Positions 53,842 to 63,280 of a DNA stretch of 64,000 bases are shown piece after piece (position 1 is the stretch's first letter; each line of letters starts with the position of its first letter). A program made the translations under genes and the position numbers. A model generated the notes under the pieces. It was not told the DNA's origin, did no database searches, and saw only the letters and a program-made list of their open reading frames with translations. This DNA is from Kumtagia sp052180275 (GTDB taxonomy: Bacteria > Pseudomonadota > Alphaproteobacteria > Rhizobiales > Rhizobiaceae), in NCBI RefSeq assembly GCF_052180275.1, contig NZ_CP197465.1, positions 1,054,001 to 1,118,000 of the forward strand, written 5' to 3'.

Positions 53842-56196
53842 ATGAACAAGCACACAGCCAACCTTACGGCACAAAAGATCGCCGGCGGCGTCCACACCGA
53901 CGTGCGCCACGATTCGGCGCACAAGCATGTCACCGGCGAGGCGATCTATATCGACGACATGCCGGAGCCGGCGGGCACGCTGCATGCGGGCCTTGGCCTC
54001 GCGAACGTGACGCATGGCACGATCCGCAAGATCGATCTTACGGCGGTGCGGGCTGCGCCGGGCGTGGTCGATGTGCTGACCTATGCCGACGTGCCGGGTG
54101 AGAACGATATCTCGCCAAGCGGTATGCATGACGATCCGGTGTTTGCCGAAGGCAAGGTCCAGTTCCATGGCCAGCCGGTGTTCGCCGTCATCGCCAGGAC
54201 GCGCGAGCAGGCGCGCCGCGCCGCGCGGCTGGCGAAGATCGAGTACGAGGAATTGCCGGCCGTCATCGACATCTGGGGCCTCGATCCCGAGAAGGACAGG
54301 CAGGTGACGACGCCGCTGACGCTCAGGCGCGGCGACGCGGCGGCGGCGATCGCGGCAGCACCCCGCCGCATCAAGAACCGCATGAAACTCGGCGGCCAGG
54401 ATCACTTTTACCTGGAAGGCCAGATCTCACTGGCGGTGCCGGGCGAGGACGACGAGGTGATCGTCTATTGCTCGACCCAGGGTCCGAGCGAGACCCAGCA
54501 TCTGGTCGCCCATGTGCTGGGTGTGCCCAGCCATGCGGTCACCGTCGAAGTGCGCCGCATGGGCGGCGGGTTCGGCGGCAAGGAGACGCAGGCCAACCAG
54601 TGCGCGGCCATCGCCGCCATCGCGGCCAAGAAGCACGGCAGAGCCGTCAAGGTCAGGCTCGACCGCGACGAGGACATGCTCGCTACCGGCAAGCGGCACG
54701 ATTTTGCCATCGACTACGACATCGGCTTTGACGACGAAGGCAACATCCTCGGTGTCGACTACATGTTCGCGTTGAATGCCGGCTTCTCGGCCGACCTGTC
54801 TGGACCGGTGGGCGATCGGGCGCTGTTCCACTGCGACAACGCCTATTTCTTCCCGGCGGTCCACGCCAAGTCGGCGCCGCTCTACACCAACACCGTCTCG
54901 AATACGGCATTCCGCGGGTTCGGCGGTCCGCAAGGCATGGTCGGCGCGGAGCGCGTCATCGAGGAGGTGGCGTTCGCCGTCGGCAAGGACCCGCTCGAAA
55001 TCCGCAAGCTGAACTTCTACGACCCGATGGGGGCGACAGGCGAGCGCAACGTCACGCCCTACCACCAGAAGGTCGAGGACAACATCATCCACCGTATCGT
55101 CGCGGAGCTTGAAGAGAGCGCCGACTATGCGGGTCGGAGGCGGGAGATCGCCGCCTTCAACGCCAACAGCCGGGTGATCCGGCGTGGCCTGTCGCTGACG
55201 CCGGTGAAATTCGGCATCTCCTTCACCAAGACCGAGTCCAACCAGGCCGGCGCGCTGGTGCATGTCTACAATGACGGCTCGGTGCATATGAACCATGGCG
55301 GCACCGAGATGGGCCAGGGCCTGCACCTCAAGGTGGCGCAGGTGGTGGCCGAGGAATTCCAGATCGATCTCGAACGGGTCAAGATCACCGCGACCACGAC
55401 GGCTAAGGTGCCGAACACCGCCCCGACGGCGGCCTCCTCCGGCGCCGACCTGAACGGCATGGCGGCGCAGAACGCCGCGCGGCAGATCAGACAGCGTCTC
55501 ACCGATTTCGCGGCGGAGCGATATCAGGTGCCGGTCGATCAGGTGGTTTTCCTGCCCAACCGGGTGCGCGTCGGCAACCAGGAGATCAGCTTCAACGATC
55601 TGGTCAAGCAGGCCTATGTCGCGCGAATCCAGCTTTCGGCCGCTGGCCACTACAAGACGCCGGTCATTCACTGGGATCGAGCCAAGGGCCGTGGCCACGC
55701 CTTCTATTATTACGCCTATGGCGCTGCCTGCTCGGAGGTTTCGGTCGACACGCTGACCGGCGAATATGTCGTCGAGCGCACTGACATATTGCACGACACC
55801 GGCCGCTCGCTGAACCGGGCGATCGATATCGGCCAGGTCGAGGGCGGTTTTATCCAGGGCATGGGCTGGCTGACCACGGAAGAATTGTGGTGGGACGGCA
55901 AGGGGCGGCTGCGCACGCATGCGCCGTCGACCTACAAAATCCCGCTCGCCTCCGACCGGCCGAAAATCTTCAACGTGGCGCTGACCGACTGGTCCGAGGC
56001 CTATCAGCCGACCATTCACCGCTCCAAGGCGGTCGGCGAGCCGCCTTTGCCGCTTGGCATATCGGTGCTGCATGCGCTGTCGGACGCGGTGGCGAGCGTC
56101 GCCGACCACAAGGTCTGCCCACGGCTGGATGCACCGGCGACGCCCGAGCGGGTGCTGATGGCGATCGAGCGGCTGAACGCCGAGGCAAAGGGCTAG
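53842..56196 (+). CDS. xdhB: Xanthine dehydrogenase large subunit (molybdenum)
   Basis: Catalytic molybdopterin subunit. 784 residues, the normal bacterial XdhB length. Cofactor and active-site segments seen are RRMGGGFGGKETQ near residue 240, NTAFRGFGGPQGM near 355, HGGTEMGQGLHLK near 490, and VGEPPLPLG near 730, whose glutamate is the catalytic base of the family. It lies between xdhA and xdhC on the plus strand. Confidence 0.96.
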   Translation: MNKHTANLTAQKIAGGVHTDVRHDSAHKHVTGEAIYIDDMPEPAGTLHAGLGLANVTHGTIRKIDLTAVRAAPGVVDVLTYADVPGENDISPSGMHDDPVFAEGKVQFHGQPVFAVIARTREQARRAARLAKIEYEELPAVIDIWGLDPEKDRQVTTPLTLRRGDAAAAIAAAPRRIKNRMKLGGQDHFYLEGQISLAVPGEDDEVIVYCSTQGPSETQHLVAHVLGVPSHAVTVEVRRMGGGFGGKETQANQCAAIAAIAAKKHGRAVKVRLDRDEDMLATGKRHDFAIDYDIGFDDEGNILGVDYMFALNAGFSADLSGPVGDRALFHCDNAYFFPAVHAKSAPLYTNTVSNTAFRGFGGPQGMVGAERVIEEVAFAVGKDPLEIRKLNFYDPMGATGERNVTPYHQKVEDNIIHRIVAELEESADYAGRRREIAAFNANSRVIRRGLSLTPVKFGISFTKTESNQAGALVHVYNDGSVHMNHGGTEMGQGLHLKVAQVVAEEFQIDLERVKITATTTAKVPNTAPTAASSGADLNGMAAQNAARQIRQRLTDFAAERYQVPVDQVVFLPNRVRVGNQEISFNDLVKQAYVARIQLSAAGHYKTPVIHWDRAKGRGHAFYYYAYGAACSEVSVDTLTGEYVVERTDILHDTGRSLNRAIDIGQVEGGFIQGMGWLTTEELWWDGKGRLRTHAPSTYKIPLASDRPKIFNVALTDWSEAYQPTIHRSKAVGEPPLPLGISVLHALSDAVASVADHKVCPRLDAPATPERVLMAIERLNAEAKG

Positions 56197-56216
56197 GGAT
56201 TCTGGTATAGAAGGCC

Positions 56217-57203
56217 ATGGCATCGATCGCCAAAGAGCTGCGTGCATTTCTCGACGGGTCTGAGACCGCCCTGGTCGAGGTCGCGTCGGCCAAGGGTTCC
56301 ACGCCGCGCGAGAAGGGGGCGTGGATGCTGGTGTCGAAGACCGCGATCTTTGGTACGATCGGTGGCGGCCAGCTTGAATTTATGGCGATCGACAAGGCGC
56401 GGGTGATGTTGGGCGGGGCTTTACCCTCCCCCTTGTGGGGAGGGTCGGCGAGCAATCGTAACGCAGTGAAGATTGCGAGACGGGGTGGGGGTGAACGTGG
56501 TGTTGCACCCCCACCCCGCCTCGAACGCCTTGCTTCGCAAGACCTTCTCGTCGACCCTCCCCACAAGGGGGAGGGTGAGGTGGTGCTGTCCATCCCGCTC
56601 GGCCCCGAGATCGGGCAGTGCTGCGGAGGTAGAGTGGACGTGTCGATCAGGCGGGTGGACGACGACGTGAAGTCGGACCTGCTGGCGGCGGTGGAAGCCG
56701 AGGAAGCGCGGCTGCCGCATGTCTACGTGTTCGGCGGCGGGCATGTCGGGCAGGCGCTGGCGGCGGCTTTTTCGCTGCTGCCGCTGCGGACGATCGTCGT
56801 GGAAAGCCGCGCCGAGGCGCTGGAAGGCATGCCGGCCGGCATCGAGACCAGGCTGACGGCGATGCCGGAGGAATGCGTCCGCAACGCGCCCGCCGGTACG
56901 GCCTTCGTCGTGCTGACGCACGACCATGCGCTCGACTTCCTCATCGTCGCCGAGGCGCTGGCGCGCGAGGACGCTGCCTATGTCGGCATGATCGGCTCGA
57001 AGACCAAGAAGGCGACGTTCCGCAACTGGTATCTGAAGACCGCCGGCGGGACGGAGGCGGCGTTTTCGCGCCTGGTCTCGCCCATCGGCGGCGACGCGGT
57101 GAAGGACAAGCGGCCGGCGGTGATCGCCGCGCTGGCGGCGGGGGAGATCATGACGGTGATGGCGTCCGTCTCCGTCGAGCGCGCGGCAACCGAAAGAGCC
57201 TGA
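56217..57203 (+). CDS. xdhC: Xanthine dehydrogenase maturation factor XdhC with in-frame repeat insert
   Basis: Binds and sulfurates the molybdenum cofactor and hands it to XdhB. The 328-residue product has ASAKGSTPREKGAWM and GTIGGGQLEFMAIDKAR at the N-terminus, IPLGPEIGQCCGGRVDVS near residue 126 and a C-terminal Rossmann domain (VYVFGGGHVGQALAAAF, YVGMIGSKTKKATF). Residues about 69-121 are a translated palindromic repeat, so the core protein is only about 275 residues. The frame stays open across the insert. Whether the protein tolerates it cannot be read from sequence. Confidence 0.9.
   Translation: MASIAKELRAFLDGSETALVEVASAKGSTPREKGAWMLVSKTAIFGTIGGGQLEFMAIDKARVMLGGALPSPLWGGSASNRNAVKIARRGGGERGVAPPPRLERLASQDLLVDPPHKGEGEVVLSIPLGPEIGQCCGGRVDVSIRRVDDDVKSDLLAAVEAEEARLPHVYVFGGGHVGQALAAAFSLLPLRTIVVESRAEALEGMPAGIETRLTAMPEECVRNAPAGTAFVVLTHDHALDFLIVAEALAREDAAYVGMIGSKTKKATFRNWYLKTAGGTEAAFSRLVSPIGGDAVKDKRPAVIAALAAGEIMTVMASVSVERAATERA
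56420..56579. repeat. Palindromic repeat (family D) inserted in frame in xdhC
   Basis: Arms ACCCTCCCCCTTGTGGGGAGGGTC and GACCCTCCCCACAAGGGGGAGGGT (ends quoted as one motif each) flank inner inverted segments such as CGGGGTGGGGGTG and CACCCCCACCCCG. About 160 bases are translated as roughly 53 residues without a stop, between the GGGQLEFMAIDKAR and GPEIGQCCGG motifs. Confidence 0.92.
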
Positions 57204-57587
57204 CGGCGGAGCCGCCGGACGCGCGCAGCCCAATTGGTCGCGCGGATTTATTCAGCCGCCGAGGCGTGTTTGCGCGCCCATGACCTCCTCATAGGCCGCT
57301 TTCAGTTGCATCCCCACCGGCACCTCGTCCGGGCTCGTGTCGTCCCTTTCGCCGAGATGCGCGCGGCGTTGCGACTTGTAATCCGGGCGATTGAGAAGAT
57401 ACGGCCGTTCGGCAAGGGCGCGAAACTCATCTACACCGAGCAGGCGGTCTATCTCGCTGGCGGCGGTCTGAGAGACTGAAGATTTCGATCCTGCGCAACT
57501 CTGTCGGAATGGCGGTCGTTGATCCGTCCTTGGGAGGAACGCCGTCCGATTGCGGACAGAGGCCACCGCAGAGAAGGAGAGAAAGCC
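57204..57587. other. Intergenic region with possible gene remnant
   Basis: About 380 bp between xdhC and the DUF899 gene. On the minus strand, 57252-57479 encodes a protein-like run (EIDRLLGVDEFRALAERP, PDYKSQRRAHLGERDD, MQLKAAYEEVMGAQTRLGG) ending in a proper stop but with no start codon nearby in frame. It may be the 3' remnant of a lost gene. I see no repeat or promoter I can name. Confidence 0.3.
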
Positions 57588-58331
57588 ATGGCACTTCCCG
57601 AAATCGTTTCGCAGGAGGAATGGACGGCGGCGCGCAAGGCGCTGCTCGACAAGGAAAAGGAGATGACGCAGGCCCGTGACCGGCTCAGCGTCGCCCGCCG
57701 CGAGCTGCCGATGGTCAAGGTCGAGAAGGATTATGTGTTCGACGGGCCGGACGGCAAGGCGACGCTCCTCGACCTGTTCGACGGCCGGCGGCAACTGATC
57801 GTCGTGCATTTCATGTTCGATCCCGACTGGGAAAAGGGCTGCCAGGGCTGCACCGGCAACGCCGACGAGATTTCCGACGGGCTGATCCGTCATCTCCACG
57901 CCCGCGCCACCTCGCTCGCCCACGTGTCGCGTGCGCCGCTGGCCAAGCTGGAGCGCTACAGAGAGGAGCGTGGCTGGACCTTCCCCTGGTATTCGTCGTT
58001 CGGTTCGGACTTCAACTACGACTTCCAGGCGACGATCGACCCGAAGCGTGGTGCCGACACCTACAACTACAAGACCATCGCCGAGCACGAGAAAGCCGGC
58101 ACCGGCTATTATTTCGAAGGATCGAAATCGACCGAGCAACCGGGCCGTAGCGTCTTCCTGCGCGACGGCAACACCATCTATCATACCTACTCGAATTATG
58201 GCCGGGGCGCGGAGATGGTCGGCGGCGGCTACTACTGGCTCGACCTGACCCCGCTCGGGCGGCAGGAGGAGTGGGAAGAGCCGAAGGGCCGTGTCGCCTT
58301 CGCCAATCCGTCACAACCGTTCTTCGCGTAA
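57588..58331 (+). CDS. DUF899 thioredoxin-like protein
   Basis: 247 residues from ATG 57588 (MALPEIVSQEEWTAARKALL), with AAGGAGA upstream. The DUF899 family has a thioredoxin fold; here DPDWEKGCQGCTGNADE carries the paired cysteines near residue 87. Typical family stretches are WYSSFGSDFNYDF and VFLRDGNTIYHTYSNYGRGAE. The biochemical role is unsettled; an oxidoreductase or detoxification function is likely. The GST gene follows by 30 bp. Confidence 0.87.
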   Translation: MALPEIVSQEEWTAARKALLDKEKEMTQARDRLSVARRELPMVKVEKDYVFDGPDGKATLLDLFDGRRQLIVVHFMFDPDWEKGCQGCTGNADEISDGLIRHLHARATSLAHVSRAPLAKLERYREERGWTFPWYSSFGSDFNYDFQATIDPKRGADTYNYKTIAEHEKAGTGYYFEGSKSTEQPGRSVFLRDGNTIYHTYSNYGRGAEMVGGGYYWLDLTPLGRQEEWEEPKGRVAFANPSQPFFA

Positions 58332-58361
58332 GTTCCGGAAGTCACAATCAGGAGACAGCCA

Positions 58362-59042
58362 ATGGCGCTGAAGTTTTATTACCATCCGCTGGCGTCGTTC
58401 TGCCACAAGGTGCTGATTCCGCTTTACGAGAACGGGACCGGCTTCGAGCCCATCGTCGTCGATTTTGGCAATCCCGACTCAGCCGCGGCCTTCAAGGCAG
58501 TCTGGCCGATGGCCAAGATGCCGGTTCTGCTCGACGAAGAGCGCGGCGCCACGGTCGCGGAGTCGACCATCGTGATCGAATATCTCGACGCTTTTCATCC
58601 GGGGCCTGTGCGGTTCGTGCCGGATGACGCCGATGCCGCATGGCGGGTGCGTTTCTGGGACCGGTTCTTCGACCATTATGTGCATGAACCGATGCAGAGG
58701 ATCGTGGCCGACGAGTTGCGGCCGCAGGGCAAGCGCGACCCGTTCGGCGTGGAGCAGGCGAGGGCCAGCCTCGTGGAGGCCTATGGCTATCTCGAGAGCG
58801 AGCTTGGCGGGAAGACGTGGATCGCCGGCGAGGACTTTTCGCTCGGCGATTGCGCGGCGGCCCCGGCGCTGATGTACGGGCATACGCTGGTGCCGATCGG
58901 CAAGGACCAGAAGCGGCTGAGGGCTTATTACGGCCGACTGCTGACGCGGCCGTCTATCGCGCGCGTGTTCAGGGAGGCGGAACCGTATTTCCGCTTCTTC
59001 CCGCTGCCGGACAAACCGGTGCTGACACCGCCCGACGTTTGA
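58362..59042 (+). CDS. Glutathione S-transferase family protein
   Basis: 226-residue cytosolic GST. The N-terminal thioredoxin-like domain shows FYYHPLASFCHKVLIPLYE and the cis-proline segment MAKMPVLLDEE, followed by ESTIVIEYLD for glutathione contact. The C-terminal helical domain has WIAGEDFSLGDCAAAPALMYG. AGGAGA precedes the ATG. It probably shares a transcript with the DUF899 gene. Substrate unknown. Confidence 0.9.
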   Translation: MALKFYYHPLASFCHKVLIPLYENGTGFEPIVVDFGNPDSAAAFKAVWPMAKMPVLLDEERGATVAESTIVIEYLDAFHPGPVRFVPDDADAAWRVRFWDRFFDHYVHEPMQRIVADELRPQGKRDPFGVEQARASLVEAYGYLESELGGKTWIAGEDFSLGDCAAAPALMYGHTLVPIGKDQKRLRAYYGRLLTRPSIARVFREAEPYFRFFPLPDKPVLTPPDV

Positions 59043-59152
59043 ACGGTTTCAGCAGCGAAGCTTCCAATGACCGACCCTTCGGCAGCATATTTCTGTCAAC
59101 GGGCCGGTCACCGGAGTTTTGGGGCCTGAGCGAGTGAAATCCTGCAATGATC

Positions 59153-59635
59153 TCAGGCGCTTTCCTGCGTATGCGCCTCCAGGAACCACAGCGACTTGTC
59201 GAGGGCGCGCGAATAGGCGGTAAAAATGTCGGCTGTGTCCGCGTCGCCGGTCTCGCTTGTCTCGTCGATCGCTGTGCGGACGCGCTTGGCCGTCGCGGCA
59301 TAGCGGTCGATCAGCGCGGCCAGGTGGTCCTTGATCTTGTGGATGTCGGTCGGATAGGCCTCGAGCGGCGTTTCCTTGACGACGACCTGTGATGTGCCGA
59401 GCGCCGTGCCGCCAAGCTGCACGGCGCGTTCTGCGATTGTGTCGACGTGGCCGTCGAGTTCGGTGCGAAAACCGTCGAGCATCTCGTGGATGGCGATGAA
59501 CTGCGGCCCCTTGACGTTCCAATGCGCCTGCTTGGTGATCAGCGCGAGGTCGATCGCCTCGGCGAGCCGGGCGTTCAGGATCTCGATCGAAGTCTTCCTG
59601 ACGTTGGATTTCAGGTCGTTATGGGTCGATATCAT
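59153..59635 (-). CDS. dps: Dps ferritin-like DNA-protection protein
   Basis: 160 residues from ATG 59635 (MISTHNDLKSNVRKTSIEIL), with GAGGGA upstream; a longer frame from 59728 has no site. Dps forms a dodecamer that oxidises iron with peroxide and shields DNA. Ferroxidase ligands appear in ALITKQAHWNVKGPQFIAIHEMLDGF and ELDGHVDTIAERAVQLGG. It converges with the GST gene and diverges from the stress-promoter block downstream. Confidence 0.94.
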   Translation of the reverse strand: MISTHNDLKSNVRKTSIEILNARLAEAIDLALITKQAHWNVKGPQFIAIHEMLDGFRTELDGHVDTIAERAVQLGGTALGTSQVVVKETPLEAYPTDIHKIKDHLAALIDRYAATAKRVRTAIDETSETGDADTADIFTAYSRALDKSLWFLEAHTQESA

Positions 59636-59830
59636 TTTGGGTCCCTCAAAGCGATGATGCGGCGATAGTCGGTATCGCCGGCCGGATATTCCACCGGTCG
59701 CGCGGCCGCGTCCATAACGCGGTTGCATGACGGAAGTTCACTTGCCCGACAAAATGCCGCGGATTCTCTGCCGGTGCCATCCGCAGGTTCGCCCGCAAGG
59801 GAGGGCACGCCGGCAAATCCGCATTGTGGC

Positions 59831-59855
59831 GGAACTTTGTTCCTCTTTGCCTGTT
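59831..59855 (+). promoter_or_regulatory. EcfG-type general stress promoter
   Basis: GGAAC at 59831-59835 and TGTT at 59852-59855 are separated by 16 bp. This matches the established alphaproteobacterial EcfG pattern of GGAAC, 16-17 bp, then GTT. It lies about 37 bp upstream of a 24-codon gene and its membrane-protein neighbour. Confidence 0.65.
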
Positions 59856-59891
59856 TGGCTCTCACTGCGAAGTGCAGAAGGAGGCTTTCAC

Positions 59892-59966
59892 ATGCACGGC
59901 ATCATCTATCTGGTCGGTCTCGTCGTCATCGTCCTCGCGATCCTGTCGCTGTTCGGTCTTCGGTGA
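59892..59966 (+). CDS. 24-residue single-helix membrane peptide
   Basis: A very short frame (MHGIIYLVGLVVIVLAILSL plus FGLR) has AAGGAGG upstream and consists almost wholly of one transmembrane helix. Similar tiny hydrophobic peptides are common and usually unannotated in Rhizobiales. It sits directly behind an EcfG-type promoter and 44 bp before a larger membrane protein, so stress induction is likely. Confidence 0.65.
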   Translation: MHGIIYLVGLVVIVLAILSLFGLR

Positions 59967-60010
59967 ATCGTTCGCGCGCTGGAACCAGGCAACCTGTCGG
60001 AGGAACGACC

Positions 60011-60943
60011 ATGGCAATCACCGAAAACCCCATCACTTCAACCGCGGCCATCGTGGCTGATGACCGCAGCTATGTAGACTGGCCCGCAATCCTCGCCGGA
60101 ACGCTGCTGGCGACGGCCGTGTCCTTCGTGCTGCTGACCTTCGGCTCGGCGCTCGGCCTGTCGCTCACTTCGGCCTATAAGGGCGAAGGGGTCTCCATTG
60201 CGGGCTTCGCCATTGCAGCCGCGCTGTGGTTGCTCTGGGTGCAGATTTCCAGCTTCTTTGCCGGCGGCTATCTTGCCGGCCGGATGCGCCGGCGCTTCGG
60301 TGACGCGAGCGAAGAGGAATCCGACCTGCGCGACGGTGCCCACGGCCTCACCGTCTGGGCGCTGGGCGTGCTGATCAGCGCCTTTATCGCCTATTCCGGC
60401 ATCAGTGGCGCGTTGTCGACCGCGGCATCGGCTGTATCCGCCGCGGGAGGCGCCGCCGCCACGGTGGCAAGGGGGGCTGCCGGCGAGGCGCTCGACCAGA
60501 ACGAGCTGCTGCTCGACCGGTTGCTGCGCCCCGGTCCCGCCCAGCCGGGCGCTGCTACCCCTGCTGCCGATGCCGCCGCAGCGGACCGGGGTGCCTCCGG
60601 TGAGGATCGCGGCGCACTCACCCGCATCCTGCTGTCGACGATCGCCGACGGCCAGATGAACGACGCCGACCGCCAGTATCTGGTGTCGACGGTGGCCGCC
60701 CGTGCCGGCATCGCGCCGGAGGAAGCGCAGCAGCGCGTCGATCAACTGACCCAGCAGGCGGCCGAACTGGAGGCGAAAGCCCGCGCCGCCGCCGACCATG
60801 CCCGCCGTCTCGCCATGCTGGCGGCCTTCATCACCGCGGCGTCGCTCCTGATCAGCGGTGTTGCGGCCTACTACGCCGCCACGCTCGGCGGGAACCATCG
60901 CGACAAGCAGACCTTCGTGCTTGGCTGGAGCCGACCCTGGTAA
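60011..60943 (+). CDS. Membrane protein, probably stress-related
   Basis: 310 residues from ATG 60011 (MAITENPITSTAAIVADD), with GGAGGAACG upstream. About four hydrophobic segments are visible: three in the N-terminal half (WPAILAGTLLATAVSFVLLTF, IAGFAIAAALWLLWVQ, LTVWALGVLISAFIAYSG) and one near the end (AMLAAFITAASLLISGVAAYY). A soluble Ala-rich stretch of about 150 residues separates them and includes a coiled-coil-like AQQRVDQLTQQAAELEAKARAAA. No named function. It shares the EcfG-type promoter block. Confidence 0.75.
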   Translation: MAITENPITSTAAIVADDRSYVDWPAILAGTLLATAVSFVLLTFGSALGLSLTSAYKGEGVSIAGFAIAAALWLLWVQISSFFAGGYLAGRMRRRFGDASEEESDLRDGAHGLTVWALGVLISAFIAYSGISGALSTAASAVSAAGGAAATVARGAAGEALDQNELLLDRLLRPGPAQPGAATPAADAAAADRGASGEDRGALTRILLSTIADGQMNDADRQYLVSTVAARAGIAPEEAQQRVDQLTQQAAELEAKARAAADHARRLAMLAAFITAASLLISGVAAYYAATLGGNHRDKQTFVLGWSRPW

Positions 60944-60998
60944 GTGAGTCGGCTGCCGGCGAGTCTTCGGCCCGCATTCCGCATAGGCGGGATGCGGG

Positions 60999-61919
60999 CT
61001 ATTTGCCCGCCAGAATGTCGCGGATCAGGCGCTGGCAGCGGTCGGCCATGAAGTCGAGTAGCAGGCGGACTTTCGGATCCTGCAGCTTCTTGTGCGGATA
61101 GACTGCGGCGAGTTGCACCGGCGTGGGCGGTGAGCCCGGCAGGATGATCTTCAGACGCTGGTCGCGGATGAAGGGTTCGATCTCGAAACGTGGTTTGTTG
61201 AGGATGCCGCGTCCGGACAGCGCCCAGCCGGTGAGGACGTCGCCGTCATCGGAATCGAACGGGCCGTGCACCTCGAATTTCTGAGGGCCTGTCGGCGTCG
61301 TCAACGTCCAGAAATGCTCGCGCATGCCGGGGAAGCGCAGCATCAGGCAGTCGTGACGGTCGTCGACCAGTTGCTGCGGATCGGTTGGCTCGCCGCGTGC
61401 CTCCAAATATTTCGGCGCGGCGACCAGCACGCGCTCGCATTCCATGATGCCGCGCATGCGCAGGCTGGAATCCTCCAGCAGGCCGAGCCGGAAGGCGACG
61501 TCGATGCCTTCCTTCATGATATCGACATTGTGGTCGGACAGCCGCAGGCGAACCTCGATCTGCGGATAGCGGTCGCGGAAGTCGGGGATGCCGGAAGCGA
61601 TGAAGCGGCGCCCGAGGCCGAGCGGCGCGGTGACCTTGATGGTGCCGCGCGGCTGGCCGGATAGCGCGCTGACGGCGGCCTCGGCCTCGGCGATGCTTTC
61701 GAGCACGCGCTTGGCGCCGTCGTAGAAAACCGTGCCCTGCTCGGTCGGCATCAATTGCCGCGTCGTGCGATTGAACAGCCTGACGCCGAGGTGCTTTTCC
61801 AGCTCCTTGATGCGGTTCGAGGCAACGGCCGGCGAGACGCGCAGGTCGCGTCCGGCGGCCGAGAGATTGCCGAGCTCGACGACGCGGACGAAGACTGTGA
61901 GGTTGTCCAGATAGGCCAT
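60999..61919 (-). CDS. LysR-family regulator divergent from puuD
   Basis: 306 residues from ATG 61919 (MAYLDNLTVFVRVVELGNLS). The N-terminal winged helix-turn-helix (NLSAAGRDLRVSPAVASNRIKELEKHLG) and the effector-binding domain (GTIKVTAPLGLGRRFIASGIPDF, LSDHNVDIMKEGIDVAFRLG) are clear. It shares a 143-bp divergent region with puuD, so it likely controls urate oxidation and guanine deaminase. The effector could be urate or another purine intermediate. Confidence 0.88.
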   Translation of the reverse strand: MAYLDNLTVFVRVVELGNLSAAGRDLRVSPAVASNRIKELEKHLGVRLFNRTTRQLMPTEQGTVFYDGAKRVLESIAEAEAAVSALSGQPRGTIKVTAPLGLGRRFIASGIPDFRDRYPQIEVRLRLSDHNVDIMKEGIDVAFRLGLLEDSSLRMRGIMECERVLVAAPKYLEARGEPTDPQQLVDDRHDCLMLRFPGMREHFWTLTTPTGPQKFEVHGPFDSDDGDVLTGWALSGRGILNKPRFEIEPFIRDQRLKIILPGSPPTPVQLAAVYPHKKLQDPKVRLLLDFMADRCQRLIRDILAGK

Positions 61920-62062
61920 GCCGGCTCCCGCGCCCGAGGCGGACGGTCGGGTCCGGCCCCGCGCCATTATTTTCCAGAATTTTTTGAAAGTCATCGTGCA
62001 TCTCAACTCTTTCGCGATAGGCTCGATGCCGCGACAATCGGATGGGCGATTGAGGTTCTGGG

Positions 62063-63276
62063 ATGTTGGATTTCGCGATCTTCTGGGAATGGTTGAGCTT
62101 TGCGGCGCGCTGGCTGCATGTGATCACGGGTATCGCCTGGATCGGCTCGTCCTTCTATTTCGTGGCGCTTGATCTCGGCCTGCGCCAACGACCCGGCCTG
62201 CCCGCCGGCGCGCATGGCGAGGAATGGCAGGTCCACGGCGGCGGCTTCTACCACATCCAGAAATACCTGGTCGCGCCGGCCGAGATGCCGGAGCATCTGA
62301 CCTGGTTCAAATGGGAATCCTACGCCACCTGGATGTCCGGCTTCGCAATGCTCTGCATCGTCTATTACGCCGGGGCCGACCTGTTCCTGATCGACCGCAA
62401 TGTGCTCGACGTCTCAGTACCGGTGGCGATCCTGATCTCGCTGGCCTCGATCGTCGCCGGCTGGGTCGTCTACGATCTGCTTTGCCGGCTGTTCTACGGC
62501 AAGAGCGACACCGTCCTGATGCTCCTGCTCTACTGCATCCTGGTGTTCCTCTCCTGGGGCCTGACGCATCTGTTCACCGGCCGCGCCGCCTTCCTGCATC
62601 TCGGCGCGATCACCGCGACGATCATGTCGTGCAACGTGTTCATGGTCATCATCCCCAACCAGAAGATCGTGGTGGCCGACCTGATCGCCGGCCGCAAGCC
62701 GGACGCCAAATACGGCAAGATCGCCAAGACGCGCTCACTGCACAACAACTATTTGACGCTGCCAGTGCTGTTCCTGATGCTGTCGAACCACTATCCGCTG
62801 GCGTTCGGCACAGAGTTCAACTGGATCATCGCCTCGCTGGTGTTCATCATCGGCGTGCTGATCCGGCACTATTTCAACTCGGTCCATGCGCGCAAAGGCA
62901 ATCCGCACTGGACCTGGCTTGCCGCGACGATCCTGTTCGTCATCATCATCTGGCTGTCGACGGTGCCGAAGATGCTGACCGGCGAGGAGAAGGCGGCTGC
63001 CGGCACTGAAACGCTCGTCGCCTCGACGCATTTCTCGGCGGTGCGCGACACGGTGATGGGCCGCTGCGCCATGTGTCATGCCGCTGAGCCCTCCTATGAA
63101 GGCATCTATTTCGCGCCGAAGGGCGTGGTGCTGGAGACGGACGGCGCCATCGCGGAGCACGCCAGGGAGATTTATCTCCAGGCCGGCCACAGCCACGCCA
63201 TGCCGCCGGGCAACGTCACCCAGATCACGCCGCAGGAACGCGAGCTGCTGGTGGCGTGGTACGAGGAGGCGCGCAA

Positions 63277-63280
<4 letters not shown>
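62063..63280 (+). CDS. puuD: Membrane urate oxidase with cytochrome c domain
   Basis: Oxidises urate to 5-hydroxyisourate, passing electrons to a c-type cytochrome instead of oxygen-consuming uricase. 405 residues: an N-terminal membrane domain with about eight helices (FAARWLHVITGIAWIGSSFYF, AITATIMSCNVFMVIIPNQ) and a C-terminal periplasmic domain with the haem motif CAMCH at residues 335-339. TTGAGG lies before the ATG. Its stop overlaps guaD by 4 bp. Confidence 0.94.
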
